Assembly (NCBI GenBank): GCA_951848785.1
Contig: CATOUR010000008.1
Span: forward strand, 14,340,001-14,404,000
Direction of reading: 5' to 3'
Length of the DNA: 64,000 nucleotides
From: Callosobruchus maculatus
Taxonomy: Eukaryota > Arthropoda > Insecta > Coleoptera > Chrysomelidae
Shown: piece by piece, positions 52,447-63,334 of the stretch
Position numbering within the stretch: the first letter of the stretch is position 1
How the letters are laid out: every line of letters starts with the position of its first letter
Notes under the pieces: model-generated
The model's input: the letters and a program-made list of their open reading frames with translations, nothing else
What the model was told of the DNA's origin: nothing
Databases searched by the model: none
Translations under genes and position numbers: made by a program

Positions 52447-55372
52447 TTATAACGTTTGACGTCTTCCTATTCCTAATCTCCACTCCTCCCTATCTCCCCA
52501 TAAGTCTTCCTCCACGCCTCTTTCCCGTACTTCTTTATCGATTCCCTCTCTCCAACTTTTGCGTGGTCTTCCTCGTTTTCTTCTTCCTTGTGGGTTCCAA
52601 TTTAAGATTTTCTTTGGTATTCGATGTTGTGGCATTATCTGGACATGTCCATGCCAGACCAATTGTTGGGTTCTGATGTCATCGATGTCGTGTTTCATTT
52701 CCATGCTCTGTCTTGTAGTGTCGTTCGGTATCCTATCTAGTCTGGATTTTCCGGCCGCTCTTCTCCAGAAGTCCATCTCCGTGGCTCTTAGTGTTCTTTG
52801 TGTTCGTTCTTTTAGATGCCATACTTCGGCACTGTAAGTTATTATACTTTTTACGATCGCGTTATAGATTCTTTTTTTGTTGTTCATACAGGGTTACTCA
52901 CGTTATTCGACACGGAGCATTACGGCTAAAGTATTTGATAAAAAAGAAAATTATAATTTCGGATAGATAGAGACCCATAAAGGCTGCATTTTAAAAATAT
53001 TTTCATTTTATACAGGGTGTCCCAAAAACATGAAATATATCAGAGTTATGTTTGTTCAAATAGAATACCCCATATATTATTGCATATTCAGATTCCTTGG
53101 TGAATTCTAGTGTGACTTTATGTATCATACATGGGACTTAAAACGAACCGTTTAGGTGTAAATCACCATTTTCGGTATAAGTAGATATCAGGAAAAATTG
53201 AATATCGCAGAGATTATAAGTTTGTGACTTTGCCGTATTACTGAGCATAAAATCCGTCAGCTTTGATGAGACTATCAAATTTAAATTACGTTTATGCTTG
53301 GAGAAATCGGTCGATTAATTAAGGAAACTTCGATCAACGATAACTTGAGTTTTTCAAATGGGAATGTCTAATTTTTTTTATACGGTTAAACGTAGAATTT
53401 GATAACCTTTCTAATGATATAAGGTTGTGAATATCAATCTCTGGTAGTTTTCATTTAGTTTTAAATTTTCGAACAAATCGGCGTTTTGCAATTTTCCTAC
53501 GTATAAGCAACGTAGCAGGCCATGAAATATAAACAAAAACCTGTTCAGGTAGAAGAAAACAACTAACATAGCAGAAAAATACACACGAACTGAACTAAAG
53601 GGACAAGATTATAAAAATTCCTTACAACAAATCAACTCTCCCAGAAACAACTGCGATAACATCGCTAAGGTGAAAGAGAAGCTAGATATTTTTTTACAGT
53701 CTACTGGCTACCGCAATTTACTACAGGTTAAAAATTTCCAAGACAATTAAAAACCCTGATATGAAACAAAAACAACCAGTGACTGTTGCTCCAGCACGTA
53801 ATTATCAATCTTATGTAATGGTGTTAAAAAGAAGTAATTTGCGTCGAAGTCAATACCTCTGACTGGAGCCCTTCTATTTTTCAATATCTATCAGCAATAT
53901 TGCAAAAAAGGAATACTGACAAATCAGATTTAAATAATCTGCCATTTAAGTTGTTTTATAATTTGAACAAATTTTAATTCATTCTTCATTTTCTGCGATC
54001 TTGCTAATAGGTACTGAAGAATTTTCAGAACTTCAGTCAGAGGTACTTTTGACTTGAATTTTGACAGAATTGCATACTTTTTTATATCATTAAATGTGAA
54101 ATTGTATTATGAAAATAATAAACTGCCTACAACATTGTCTAGTAGTTTTCGTTTCATTTCAAAATTTTTAATGGTTTTGGAAATTGCCAATCTCTAGTAC
54201 ATTGCAGTAGCTAGTAGGCCGTGAAAAAATCCATTTCTGCCATACTCCAGCTTCTCTTTGACCAAAGATATGTTACCGCCATTGTTTCTGGTTAGACTTT
54301 GTTTGTTGTGAGTAATTTTTATTATCTTGTATCTCTAGCCTAGTTCGTGTGTATTTTTCTGCTAAGTTAGTTGTTTTCTTCTAGCTGAACAGATTTTTGT
54401 TTATATTTCATGGCCTGCTACGTTGCTTATAGGTAGGAAAATTGAAAATTGCTGATTTGTTTGAAAATTTAAAATTAAATGAAAACTACGAGAGACTGAT
54501 ATTCACAACCTTATATCATTAGAAGGCTTATCAAATTCTACGTTTAACCCTATAAAAAAAATTAGGCTTTCCCATTTGAAAAAATCAAGTTATCGCTGAT
54601 CGAAGTTTCCTCAATTAATCGACCGATTTCTCTAAGCATAAACGTAATCTAAATTTGACAGCCTCATCAAAGCTGACGCATTTTATGCTTAATAATACGG
54701 CAAAGTCACAGCTTTCCAAATTTTATAATCTCTGCGATATTCAATTTTCTCCTGATATCTACTTATACCGAAAATGGTGATTTACACCTAAGCGGTTCGC
54801 TTTAGGTCCCATGTATGATACATAAAGTCACACTAGAATTCATCAAGAAATCTGAATATCCAATAATATATGGGGTGTTCCATTTAAAAAACATAACTTT
54901 GATACATTTCGTGTTTTTGGGACACCCTGTATAACATGAAAATATTTTTAAAATGTAGCCTTTATGAGTCTCTATCCATCCGAAATTATTATTTTCTTTT
55001 TTATCAAATACTTTAGCCATAATGCTCCGTGTCGAATAACGTGAATAACCCTGTATATACGCTCTTATTCCATAAAATATTCTTTAGCATGGAAAGTGCC
55101 CTTCTTCCTTGAATGTTCCTCTCAGATATCGCTTCGTCCAGTGGTCCGTCTTGAAAGACTTTTAATCCTAGATACTTGTATACCCTGCAATGCTTAATGG
55201 TCTGCCCTGTTGCTAGTCGTAGGTGCTGTTGATGCCCTCCAATGCACACATACTCAGTCTTGTCGACGTTGACTTCTAGACCCCATTTGTCATACTCCTC
55301 AATTAGCTTGCGGGTCATGTATTCGATGTCATCCATATCCTGTGCCACAACAACTTGGTCGTATTTCTTCAT
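52447..55372 (-). pseudogene. RTE-type RT and C-terminus, split by a 2165-bp foldback
   Basis: Two collinear minus-strand pieces form one retrotransposon. Piece 1 (55372-55056) encodes VVVAQDMDDIEYMTRKLIEE, WGLEVNVDKTEYVCIGGHQ, YKYLGLKVFQDGPLDE and RRALSMLKNILWNKSVY. Piece 2 (52887-52447) encodes MNNKKRIYNAIVKSIITYSA, EVWHLKERTQRTLRATEMDF, RRAAGKSRLDRIPNDTTRQS and GRRKRGRPRKSWREG. The palm motif upstream of piece 1 is degraded (the F-A-D-D site reads VVVAQDM). Removing 52889-55053 plus one TA joins piece 1 to piece 2 in frame with no lost or extra codon, so the insertion was exact. The 5' part (endonuclease, fingers) is absent. RTE membership is by motif. Confidence 0.85.
52889..55053. mobile_element. 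2165-bp double-layered foldback element with TA duplication
   Basis: Outer ends CAGGGTTACTCACGTTATTC and inverted CAGGGTTATTCACGTTATTC are flanked by TA at 52887-52888 and 55054-55055. Outer arms (52889-53010 and 54932-55053) are near-identical inverted copies. Between them sits a second palindrome, 53013-54929, with ends CAGGGTGTCCCAAAAACA, its own TA at 53011-53012 and 54930-54931, and arms of about 760 bp (53013-53773 and 54145-54929). The central loop (about 53775-54140) is AT-rich and shows no recognised gene. The outer palindrome alone would be about 246 bp with almost no loop. Confidence 0.9.
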
Positions 55373-55599
55373 TCGGTAAATAATCTACATTCTCTATTAG
55401 TTAAGGGAAGAGTGTACTGTGGTTCTGTGGCAGTTAGTTCTACTCCACCCAAACGCGGTGTACGCAATCTTTTTCATATCACACTACACCAAGACATGTA
55501 TTTCGCGCCCTATCAAATAAACGCTGGCCTATATATTCTCTACTGCACAATTTTTTAGAAACGTCTTCTTACAAAGATCTCTTCCACAGCGATCCATCA

Positions 55600-55860
55600 G
55601 AGCCCCTTTCCTCTTGCACTCGGTCCCCCTTCCGTCTGCCCGCACCCCTCCCGCTAGCGCCTCTGCGGACCATCCATCACGGAAGACGCACCCTCCCTCT
55701 CCCCCCTCATGACAGGTGGCCCCCCCTAATTAATATCCGAAACGTGGCGACGACGCTTCGCCCGTCACGCCGCTAATGGATTTCCTCCTCTTTCTGTCCG
55801 ACAGTCTCCCACCCCAAACCCCCGCACCCACGCCCTAATATTCCACGCGGAACGATTTTG
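55600..55860. promoter_or_regulatory. GC- and pyrimidine-rich island
   Basis: C-rich, CpG-containing block (CCCGCACCCCTCCCGCTAGC at 55638-55657; TGGCGACGACGCTTCGCCCG near 55745). It contains several C-tract words and no recognised frame. Function unknown; it could be a regulatory island or unrelated simple-composition DNA. Confidence 0.25.
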
Positions 55861-56375
55861 AAAATCACGCTTTTTGCATTCACTGTATGCAAATTAAGGT
55901 CAGCATTTCAGTTCTCACGATTCAGAAGTGGAAAGAAGGAAATATTTCATATCTCTAATAATTTTCCTCCAATCAACAATATGTTGGCATTGTGCAATTA
56001 TTTTGTAAAACAGCATGAAATTATGGACTTTTTTAATGCTAGCTCTAGGCTTCTTCAGCAACTGCTTAGAAAACTGACCTACACTGTTAATAATTGTTTT
56101 TACTGTGTTTTTCTTTTTCCTTTCCTTTACCTGTAATTGCCCCAGGAGAGATGTTTGTTATTAGTGTATTAAATAAATAAAAAAAAACTGTGGCCTACAC
56201 CGTTACTTATGTGTTTTTATTGTATTTTTCTTTTCCTTTTCTCTTCCTTTGCCTGTAATTTGACGCAAATTCTATATGATGTATGTATCACTTCTTAAAC
56301 AACCCTTCAAAACATACAGCACACATTTTTAAATATCTGAAATTTATTCGATTCAGTTGGGAAGCGTACCTTTCT
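55861..56375. other. No recognised gene
   Basis: Two similar stretches (56095-56150 and 56205-56260) share TTTTTACTGTG/TTTTTATTGTA, TTTTTCTTTT and CCTGTAATT words, suggesting a local duplication of about 110 bp. No supported gene. Confidence 0.4.
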
Positions 56376-56379
56376 TTTA

Positions 56380-57390
56380 TGGACAGCCTCCCGCAAAGGC
56401 TGAAAGCCTATGGCGCTGTAGAAGCGCTGCGAGAGGATAAGTGTCTTGCACGTTAGATTTGAAACGCTGCAGGTTGTAGACGTCGGGAAACAAATTCCCC
56501 AGCAGCTCATTCCACAGCGTCGAAGTTCTCCAAAAGAATGAATGCTGGAGGAGGCTGGTAAGGATGAGCTCGCAGAGCCTTCCTAGTGTTCCTCGTTTGG
56601 ACGGCCTGTGTTCCAGGCTGTGGAGGTCCTTTGTGAGGTTAGTCTAATTGCTCTCTTCTGAATATTGTCCATAAGCTTTAGAGAGTGCTTCGGAGCGTAT
56701 CCCCACACATGGGAGCAATACTCCAACGATGATCGGATTTGCGCCTTGTAGAGCAGCAGTAGTTGCTCTGGCGAATATAGCTTCGTACAGCAGAACAAAA
56801 CTGCAAGCTTCTGGGATGCCGTTTTAGCAATACTGACATCGTGGTTGTGCCAGGACATGTTATTGTTGATGTTGATTCCCAAAAGCTTGACAAAAGGTGA
56901 CTCGACTATTGGGTGACCCTCCATTTCCACAGTTGATAAGCCAACGTGAGACTTTTCTGTCAGTGTTGTTGCCTGAGTTGTCGATACGTTAAGCTGTACC
57001 CTATTGATATCTGCGTTGGTCTGTGAGGCATGTTACTATCGCCGACGTATCGTCTCCTGGGACGATAGTGGCTTGCCTGGTTTCCTGCACGATATTAGTG
57101 TACTGTAGTCTGCAAAGCTATAGATTGGATTGGATGTTACTTCCAGCAGAAACAGTGTAGGGGATAGGACAGATCCCTGAGCGTTTATTCAAAATACGTC
57201 TGATGAAAATCCTTCGACTACAACAAACAGAGGTCGGTCGTTCAAAAAGCTATTTAGCCACTGAGGCAGGCTAGGCGGTAGTCCATAAGCAGCAAGCTTG
57301 ACCAGAAGTTCCTCATGCCACACTCTATCGAAGCCTTTCGATATGTCAAGTGCAACAACACGGCATTCGCTATGACTCACCTAGATTCAC
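56380..57390 (-). pseudogene. LINE-B (CR1-type) RT fragment, minus copy 3
   Basis: The longest LINE-B copy. The minus strand begins SECRVVALDISKGFDRVWHE and ELLVKLAAYGLPPSLPQWLN (frame 57189-57380), which is the RT motif-A region with its Asp in A-L-D-I. The G-x-P-Q-G-S-V-L and F-A-D-D region at 57000-57180 is frameshifted. Then follow MEMEGHPIVESPFVKLLGIN and MSWHNHDVSIAKTASQKLAV (frame 56583-56930), then LYKAQIRSSLEYCSHVWGY and LMDNIQKRAIRL. The C-terminal and 3' part ends near 56380 with the shared GCCTCCCGCAAAGGCTGAAA word. Confidence 0.85.
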
Positions 57391-57838
57391 CTAGAACAGA
57401 AAGCCCACAGATTCAGTTATCGAAAAGAGACGAATATTTATGTCATAAAGCTGTCTCCATGATGGTCACCGAGGTTATAACAGTGCGCTGCACATTTTAT
57501 CCTCCAGAATGCAGAAGGCAGTCATCCTTGGGTCCCTTCGTCTACTTAGGGCGCACGATTCGCGGACCCAATGATTGCTCACCTCGCGGTTTGAGGAGTA
57601 GTCACTGGGTAACGGAACAGCAAATCGGTGTGTGGGAGCTTGGGTTGCACCCTTTTTTTGTAAAAAAAATAAACGACCATGATGCGTAATAAAACATTCA
57701 AAATACAATTTCCTCCTATAGGCGCAGTCTACAAAACTTCTCACTCAATCTATTACTACAGTTAAAACAATTTAACGCACAAACATGAAATTAATAAACC
57801 AACTATTTTATTTACTTTTTGTATCCTGACCGTTGTTA
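57391..57838. other. No recognised gene
   Basis: No supported feature; open frames on both strands lack recognised domains. Confidence 0.35.
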
Positions 57839-57839
57839 T

Positions 57840-58057
57840 CCAATATCTTGTAATAAAATCCTGGGATGCGGTCAAATGATATATTTAAAAAATATATGTA
57901 TGGCAAAAATATTTGAGACTATTGCGATATAATCTTTATATCACTCACGCCCTGAGGATGACGCATTTCTAGCGTCGAAACGTTGACCATTATATATACA
58001 TATATTTTTTAAATATACCATTTGACCGCATCCCAGGATTTTATTACAAAATATTGA
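57840..58057. mobile_element. 218-bp hairpin MITE
   Basis: Arms of about 65 bp start CAATATCTTGTAATAAAATC and are inverted at the right end. Both contain CCTGGGATGCGGTCAAAT. The loop holds CCCTGAGGATGACG and GCGTCGAAACGTT, a word type also found near 60062-60098 (CCCTGAAGAAGG then CGCCGAAACGTCG). Confidence 0.8.
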
Positions 58058-58081
58058 ACCAACTATGATGTCAAATTCCAA

Positions 58082-59028
58082 CTGAGGTTTTGAATTAAGA
58101 AAAAGGTACTTTTTTGTGATAAATGGAAAGATCATAATTATATAAGTTTTAAACAAACCTGTTTTTGCTTTCTTTTTTTTCGCAATAATTCAAAAGTTAT
58201 ACCAAAACAAAAATGGGTTTTTGAATCGAGTACCGAAAACACGCCGATGGCTCCCGAACCCATGTGACGTCACCATGGCGGTAAGGATGCTTCTTTGACC
58301 AACGACGTCCTACTCCGATACTAGATTCTAGATTCCCAGCCATTCGTGAGAATACGTACTGCTTTTTGAATTGTCTACCGCCTCCTGTACTTAGTTTTTG
58401 CACTGTGCAGTGCAAGTAATATGTCTAACAAAATTTGATTCAAACACATATTTATGTTGATCGTAGAAAAATGTGCGTAACAACAAAAAAAAAATAAAAA
58501 AAAAAGTTGGAAGGCCTGGGTTTCAATCCAAAGACCCTGAGATCCACTAGCGGACTCTCTAACCACTGGGCCATCCTTCGACTTAGGAGATCTTTTCAAC
58601 GAAACATATTTGATTAGGTACTTACTCACTGGAATCTGTAATCTGAGTTCAACTTCAAACATTCAAAAACATATTTATCTCGATCGTAGACTTCATCTCG
58701 AGCTGCAAACTTCAAGCATCGACCGTGTTGCAACAAATATACACTAGTTACCAATTTAGCAGTACGTATTTTCGCAATTGGCTTGGAATCTAGAATCTAG
58801 TATCGGGGTAGGACGTCGTTGGTCAAAGGAGCATCCTTACCGCCATTGTGACGTCACACCGGTTCGGGAGCCGTCGGGCTGTTTTCGGTACTCGATTCAG
58901 AAACCCATTTTTACTTTGATATAACTTTTGAATCATTGCAAAAAAAAGAAAACAAAAACGGTTTTGTTATAAAACTTATGTATGATCTTTCCATTTATGG
59001 CAAAACATTTTTTTATTCAAAACCTCAA
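58082..59028. mobile_element. 947-bp foldback element with about 270-bp arms
   Basis: Outer word TGAGGTTTTGAAT on the left answers ATTCAAAACCTCA on the right. Arms share AATGGAAAGATCATA, AAACCCATTTTT (inverted as AAAAATGGGTTT), TGACGTCAC, AACGACGTCCTAC and CTAGATTCTAGATTCC in mirrored order. The loop (about 58350-58775) includes a minus-strand tRNA-like sequence and a poly-A/T block. Target duplication was not resolved. Confidence 0.8.
58510..58577 (-). ncRNA. tRNA-like sequence (pseudogene or SINE head) in the foldback loop
   Basis: The minus strand carries an A box TGGCCCAGTGGTTAGAG (58556-58572) and a degenerate B box GGATTGAAACCC (58518-58529). The 5' GAAGG pairs with the 3' CCTTC as an acceptor stem. 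The anticodon arm pairs GTCC with GGAT. A run of ten T follows downstream at 58495-58505, a possible Pol III terminator. The T-stem and D-stem are imperfect. It does not look like a working tRNA gene. Confidence 0.5.
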
Positions 59029-59154
59029 TTACAAGTCAGTGTTAGCAGTAAAATAATGTGTAAATTGTACAGGATAACATAATATAACGTGGTACATAAC
59101 TCTGAGGTGACAATGAACAGGGCAATAAGTAGCACTTAGAAATGTAATCAAAAA

Positions 59155-59545
59155 TAAAGTCAAGTGGACTGACCCAGTACTTCCCACACATAACGGTGAT
59201 ACCAGTTCATTATTTCCCCATAGCATGAGGCTATATTCTGAAATTCCCTTGCAACCAAATCATCACCCACCCGCAAAAAATGTTTGTTATGCCACTAGGT
59301 CTTTCTTTCACTGGCCAGAGGATAGCTTATAATGAATGCAACAAATTTTTCAGTTTTACAACCTCTCATCCCCCAACGACCTCATTTTCACCCCCAATGA
59401 AGTGAAATAAAAATGAGTGAGTGAAATTAGTGACGCGGATTTTCGTTATGTAGACATCATGAAATGCCCAGCGTATTATCTCAAAATCGAAAATTTTCGT
59501 GATCACAGTACTCCTCTGACCTATCGGTGTGGGAAGTAAAAAGGT
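59155..59545 (+). mobile_element. R-family DNA element, short copy with both ends
   Basis: The left end has AGTCAAGTGGACTGACCCAG and TACTTCCCACACATAACGG at 59179. The right end TATCGGTGTGGGAAGTA finishes at 59535-59540. The family middle from AGGAACCCCT to the CAGACAGA tract is deleted, joining CACCCCCAATGAAG to ATGAGTGAGTGAAATTAGTG. The short inverted ends TACTTCCCACAC / GTGTGGGAAGTA are clear here. Confidence 0.8.
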
Positions 59546-60575
59546 CTAACATTTCTAAAAAACAATTTTGTTCAAGCCCACTTACTACACTTCTATGGCG
59601 GACATTTAAAAGTACCTGGACATTTTTACTTGCTAAGCATCCTCTATTATTAGGCATTGTTAATATTTTTTATTTCAACGGAATGCACGCAATGCTTCAA
59701 AAGTGATTATTTCAAATAAAAGGGACAAAACAAATAATGTGAATATAAGGCTAACACATTTTTTGACATATTTTTAAATCTTTTTTCTGTCGATAAATTG
59801 TGATCTAGTTTTACCATTGATTAAAGTATTTAGTACAAATGTGTTAATCAACGGTTTTACATAGTTTTGTTTCAGCAATTTATGCTTAATACAGTAGAAA
59901 GTCAATCCTATCCCTGTTTATCAATACTATTTCGTGTACAGCAGCAAATACGAAAAATCAGGTGTTGACAAACGGTATTCGTTATTGTTTTTAACCGTCT
60001 TTTGTTTTTTGACCCAAAAGGATATGTTATCCTTTGGTGCTATAGGGGTGTGCTCGATAGCCCTGAAGAAGGTGTAAAATAAACGCCGAAACGTCGGATT
60101 TTTGAGAAAAAACCTCTCCAGTTTTTTATCCCAAAATCCGATTAACCTTTTTTATGAAATAGCAATGTATGCTGGCACACCTTGTATAGTCCCATGTCTA
60201 TTCTAAGATGCTTCTCTGAATACATCCAAATACACCTTCTACTTTTCATTACAAAGCTCTTAGAGTTGGGTCTGAAGTTTTTCAGCTCCATAACACGTCA
60301 TTCCTTCGTACGCTATACTCCTGATTTATACTCCCTTTACCATCGCCATTTTATTTTATGTTTATAACTTCACCTATCATCATCATAATAAAAAGTATAT
60401 AGAGCATGAAATTTAATTTTTATGTGGCATATCCCGAATACGACCGCACTTACACCGGTGGTAAATAGAATTTCTGTGTCGTATAATAAAACTAAAACAA
60501 ATTTTATGTAACTTAAAATATTCACAAAAGTACCATCAACCACATATGGTGCAGTAAAATTGTTTTATTATACGA
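59546..60575. other. No recognised gene
   Basis: CCCTGAAGAAGG and CGCCGAAACGTCGGATTTTT lie at 60062-60105, a word pair also seen in the MITE loop at 57950. The rest is AT-rich without supported frames. Confidence 0.4.
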
Positions 60576-60576
60576 T

Positions 60577-61300
60577 ATGAGAGAATTATGGGTTGATTTA
60601 GATTTTTCTTTTCTTTTCGAAGTTTCGTGGGAAGTGAAATGTTTTACTCACAGTAATTTTTCTTCAGTAATTTCTGTCTTAGGATTACGTGAATGTTGCA
60701 ATATCATCGTAACTTCCGAAGGACCACAGGGTTCTCATTTAGACCCGTTGCTATTTAATATATTCATTAACAATCCGGCTAGTGCAGTAGATAGTGAAAT
60801 TCAAATCCTTACAAGTGATGTGAAGATTTTTTGAGTTGTAGAGAACATGTCTGATGCCAAGGGTTACAGAAGGACTTAGATCACCTTTTACAGTGGTTCG
60901 ATGTTAATGTACTCTATTTAAATGCTTCAAAATATTTTAAAATAACGTTTAGTACATCTCGTTCTCTTACAACATGACAATATATAAATAATAATGAAGT
61001 ATTACAGAATGTCGATCAGATCAAGGACTTAGGAATTGTTTTCGATACAAAATTAACGTTCAACTTGCATATTGAAAGTATCATCAGCAAAGCATTCAAA
61101 GTGATAGGTTTTGTAAATCGGTATAGTATTAAACTGTCACTTTATTCATTCAAAATTTTGTATTTTTCAATTATAGCGTGTATTAAGAACAAATGTATGC
61201 CGTTAAAATGGGCTGCATATGAGAAGAGAATTGTGATACTGATACGCTTATGTATCTTTATGAATGTAAGTACTCTTGATGTGTGGAAATAAGTACCGAG
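60577..61300 (+). pseudogene. CR1/Jockey-type RT remnant
   Basis: The frame 60577-60834 contains EGPQGSHLDPLLFNIFIN and ASAVDSEIQILTSDVKIF. This is the G-V-P-Q-G-S block and catalytic segment, but the F-A-D-D box reads LTSD, so the first Asp is lost. After shifts come LQWFDVNVLYLNASKYFKIT, QIKDLGIVFDTKLTFNLHIE and SIISKAFKVIGFVNRYSI (frame 61065-61292). It is a lineage different from LINE-B, which follows directly at 61300. Confidence 0.75.
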
Positions 61301-62156
61301 TCAATCAACTTGGCGGGTGTTCCTCAGGGATCTGTCCTAACCACTACACTGTTTCTGCTGTATGTACATCAATGAACAGAAAATCCAGTCTACAGCTTCG
61401 CAGACGACAGTACATTAATATCGTGCATAGAACCACTATCATCCCAGCAGACGGCATGTCGGCGACAACAACATGCCTCACAGATCAACGTAGATATCAG
61501 AACAATTGTAGAGTGGGAATTAGCGAATAAAGCACAGTCTAACGTACAGAAAACTCAGGCAGTGACACTGACAAAGGAGACTCATGTTGGCTTACCTGTG
61601 GAAATGGAGGGTCACCCAATAGTCGAGTCACCTTTCGTCAAGCTTTTGCGGATCAACATCAACAATAACATGTCATGGCGCGACCACGTCGTCAGTATTG
61701 CTATAATGGCATTCCAGAAGCTTGGAGTTTTGTTCCGCTGTAGGATGCTGTATGCACCAGAGCAACTAGTGCTGCTCTACAAAGCACAGACGGAGTATTG
61801 CTCTCAAGCTTCTGAAGACTATCCAGAAGAGAGCAATTAGACCCATTGATACACCTAACCTCACAAAGGACCTCTACAGCCTGGAACGTCGAAGAAGGGT
61901 GGCTGACCTGTCCCTGTTTTACAGATTCTACCACGCGCTCATCCTCACCAGGTAAGGTCCCTAATCCCCGAACCAATCTCCTCCAGCATTCCTTCTTTCG
62001 GAGAACTTCGACGCTGTGGAATGAGTTGCTGGAGTTATTGTTTCCGGACGGCTACAACCTACAACGATTCAAATCTAACATAACAGACACTTATCCTCTC
62101 GAAGCGCTTCTACAGTGCTTTCAGCCTTTGCGGGAGGCTGACCATAAAAATACTTG
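61300..62156 (+). pseudogene. LINE-B (CR1-type) RT and C-terminus, plus copy 2
   Basis: Starts in the RT core with GVPQGSVLTTTLFLLYVHQ and YSFADDSTLISCIE (about 61310-61430). The catalytic F-A-D-D is intact. Then follow ECELANKAQS-like sequence, QAVTLTKETHVGLPVEMEGH, PIVESPFVKLLRININNNMS and MLYAPEQLVLLYKAQ (frame 61562-61840). A deletion removes part of the L-E-Y-C-S-H block. Next are RRRVADLSLFYRF-like sequence and SFFRRTSTLWNELLELLFPD in the frame 61846-62157. The 3' end at 62156 has TTTGCGGGAGGCTGACCATA. Confidence 0.85.
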
Positions 62157-62271
62157 ACTTAATTTGTTTCGGTTAACTTTGAACCCGGTACTGTTGGACA
62201 GATACTGATTAAGTCCGATGACAAGTTTAGAAAAGCCTATTGCACCTGTGCAATATTATCTGATCAATATA

Positions 62272-63331
62272 TTGGGTGCCCCAATAAGAACGGTAGGAAA
62301 GAAATATTAAAAAAAACAACGGTTTGGGATATCAAATTAGTTTTGGCTTTATTCTGAAGCTACGTACATGAAATTATGTACGGAATAGAACATCATTCAA
62401 ATGTCCGCCTCGGGCTCGCTGGCAGTGCTTCAAGCGGTAGCTCCCATTTCGGATGACATTTTCGAGCATTTGCGGCGTTATGGCTTTGATGGCTTCACGA
62501 ATATTGTTTTGGAGGACATCCAAAGTGGCTGGTTTGTTGGAGTAGACCAATGATTTGACGTACCCCCAAAGAAAATAATCGAGAGGTGTCAAATCACATG
62601 ATCGCGGTGGCCAATCAATGAACGTTCATCTGGTGACGATCCAGTCGCCAAACTTCTGTCGAACAACTTCGAGCATTGCGTCGCTTATGTGGCTCGTGGC
62701 ACTATCCTGTTGGAACCACATGTCGGTAATATCGATGTTGTCGAGCTCTGGCCACAGAAGTTCTTCCAATATCACTCGGTAGCGTCGCCCATTGGTTGTA
62801 ACGCTGTCTCCCTCCTCATTTCGAAAGAAATAAGGACCGATGATGCCGCCATGCCACAATCCGCACCACACATTCAATTTTTTCGGGCACTGGATCACTT
62901 CTTCGGTCATTTGTGGATTGTTCACAGCCCAGTAGCGACACTTTTGCTTGCTGACATAGCCACTGAGGTAAAAATTGGCTTCGTCTGAGAAGATGATTTT
63001 TTGACAAAAATGAGGATCAGTTCAAAATCCAAACGCAAAATTCGTAGAGTTGTCTCTTGGGAGACCAGTTCGCATTCGGACTGGTTTCTTTAGGTCCGAT
63101 AGAGTGTACTCATGCTCAAACTTTTCCATGGTGCGACGAATTGCCTACTCACTGAAGCCATAATGAAGGCCGAGTTCACGAAGGAATGCGCGTTGCGTAT
63201 TTACAATTAAGCGAGAATTTCCGTGGTACTTTTTAATAATTTCCAAATGATTGGCAAGCGTGAACTTGCAACTTTGACGGCTGTCTAGATATCCGTATTA
63301 GAAAACCTATCACTTCTATTGGGGCACCCTA
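62272..63331. mobile_element. 1060-bp Tc1/mariner-superfamily transposon
   Basis: Inverted ends TTGGGTGCCCCAATAAGAAC (left) and TAGGGTGCCCCAATAGAAGT (right, inverted) are flanked by TA at 62270-62271 and 63332-63333. The interior is filled by one minus-strand transposase gene. The length, TA duplication and short terminal repeats fit the superfamily. Confidence 0.85.
62374..63300 (-). pseudogene. Tc1/mariner-superfamily transposase, few lesions
   Basis: The minus strand encodes an N-terminal helix-turn-helix part (SRQSCKFTLANHLEIIKKY near 63280-63220, RAFLRELGLHYGFSE). The catalytic part follows: IIFSDEANFYLSGYV with the first Asp, KLNVWCGLWHGGIIGPYFF, MWFQQDSATSH with the second Asp at 62704-62706, and SCDLTPLDYFLWGYVKSLVY with the third Asp at 62593-62595. 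The last two Asp are 36 residues apart. A single TGA at 62626-62628 separates the frames 62626-62925 and 62374-62592. The catalytic part is otherwise open, while the N-terminal part has further stops. All three catalytic acids survive. Confidence 0.85.
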
Positions 63332-63334
63332 TAG

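Noticed and set aside
52299..52676. 125-codon plus-strand frame
   Set aside because: It is antisense to the RTE C-terminus at 52447-52887, which has clear family motifs.
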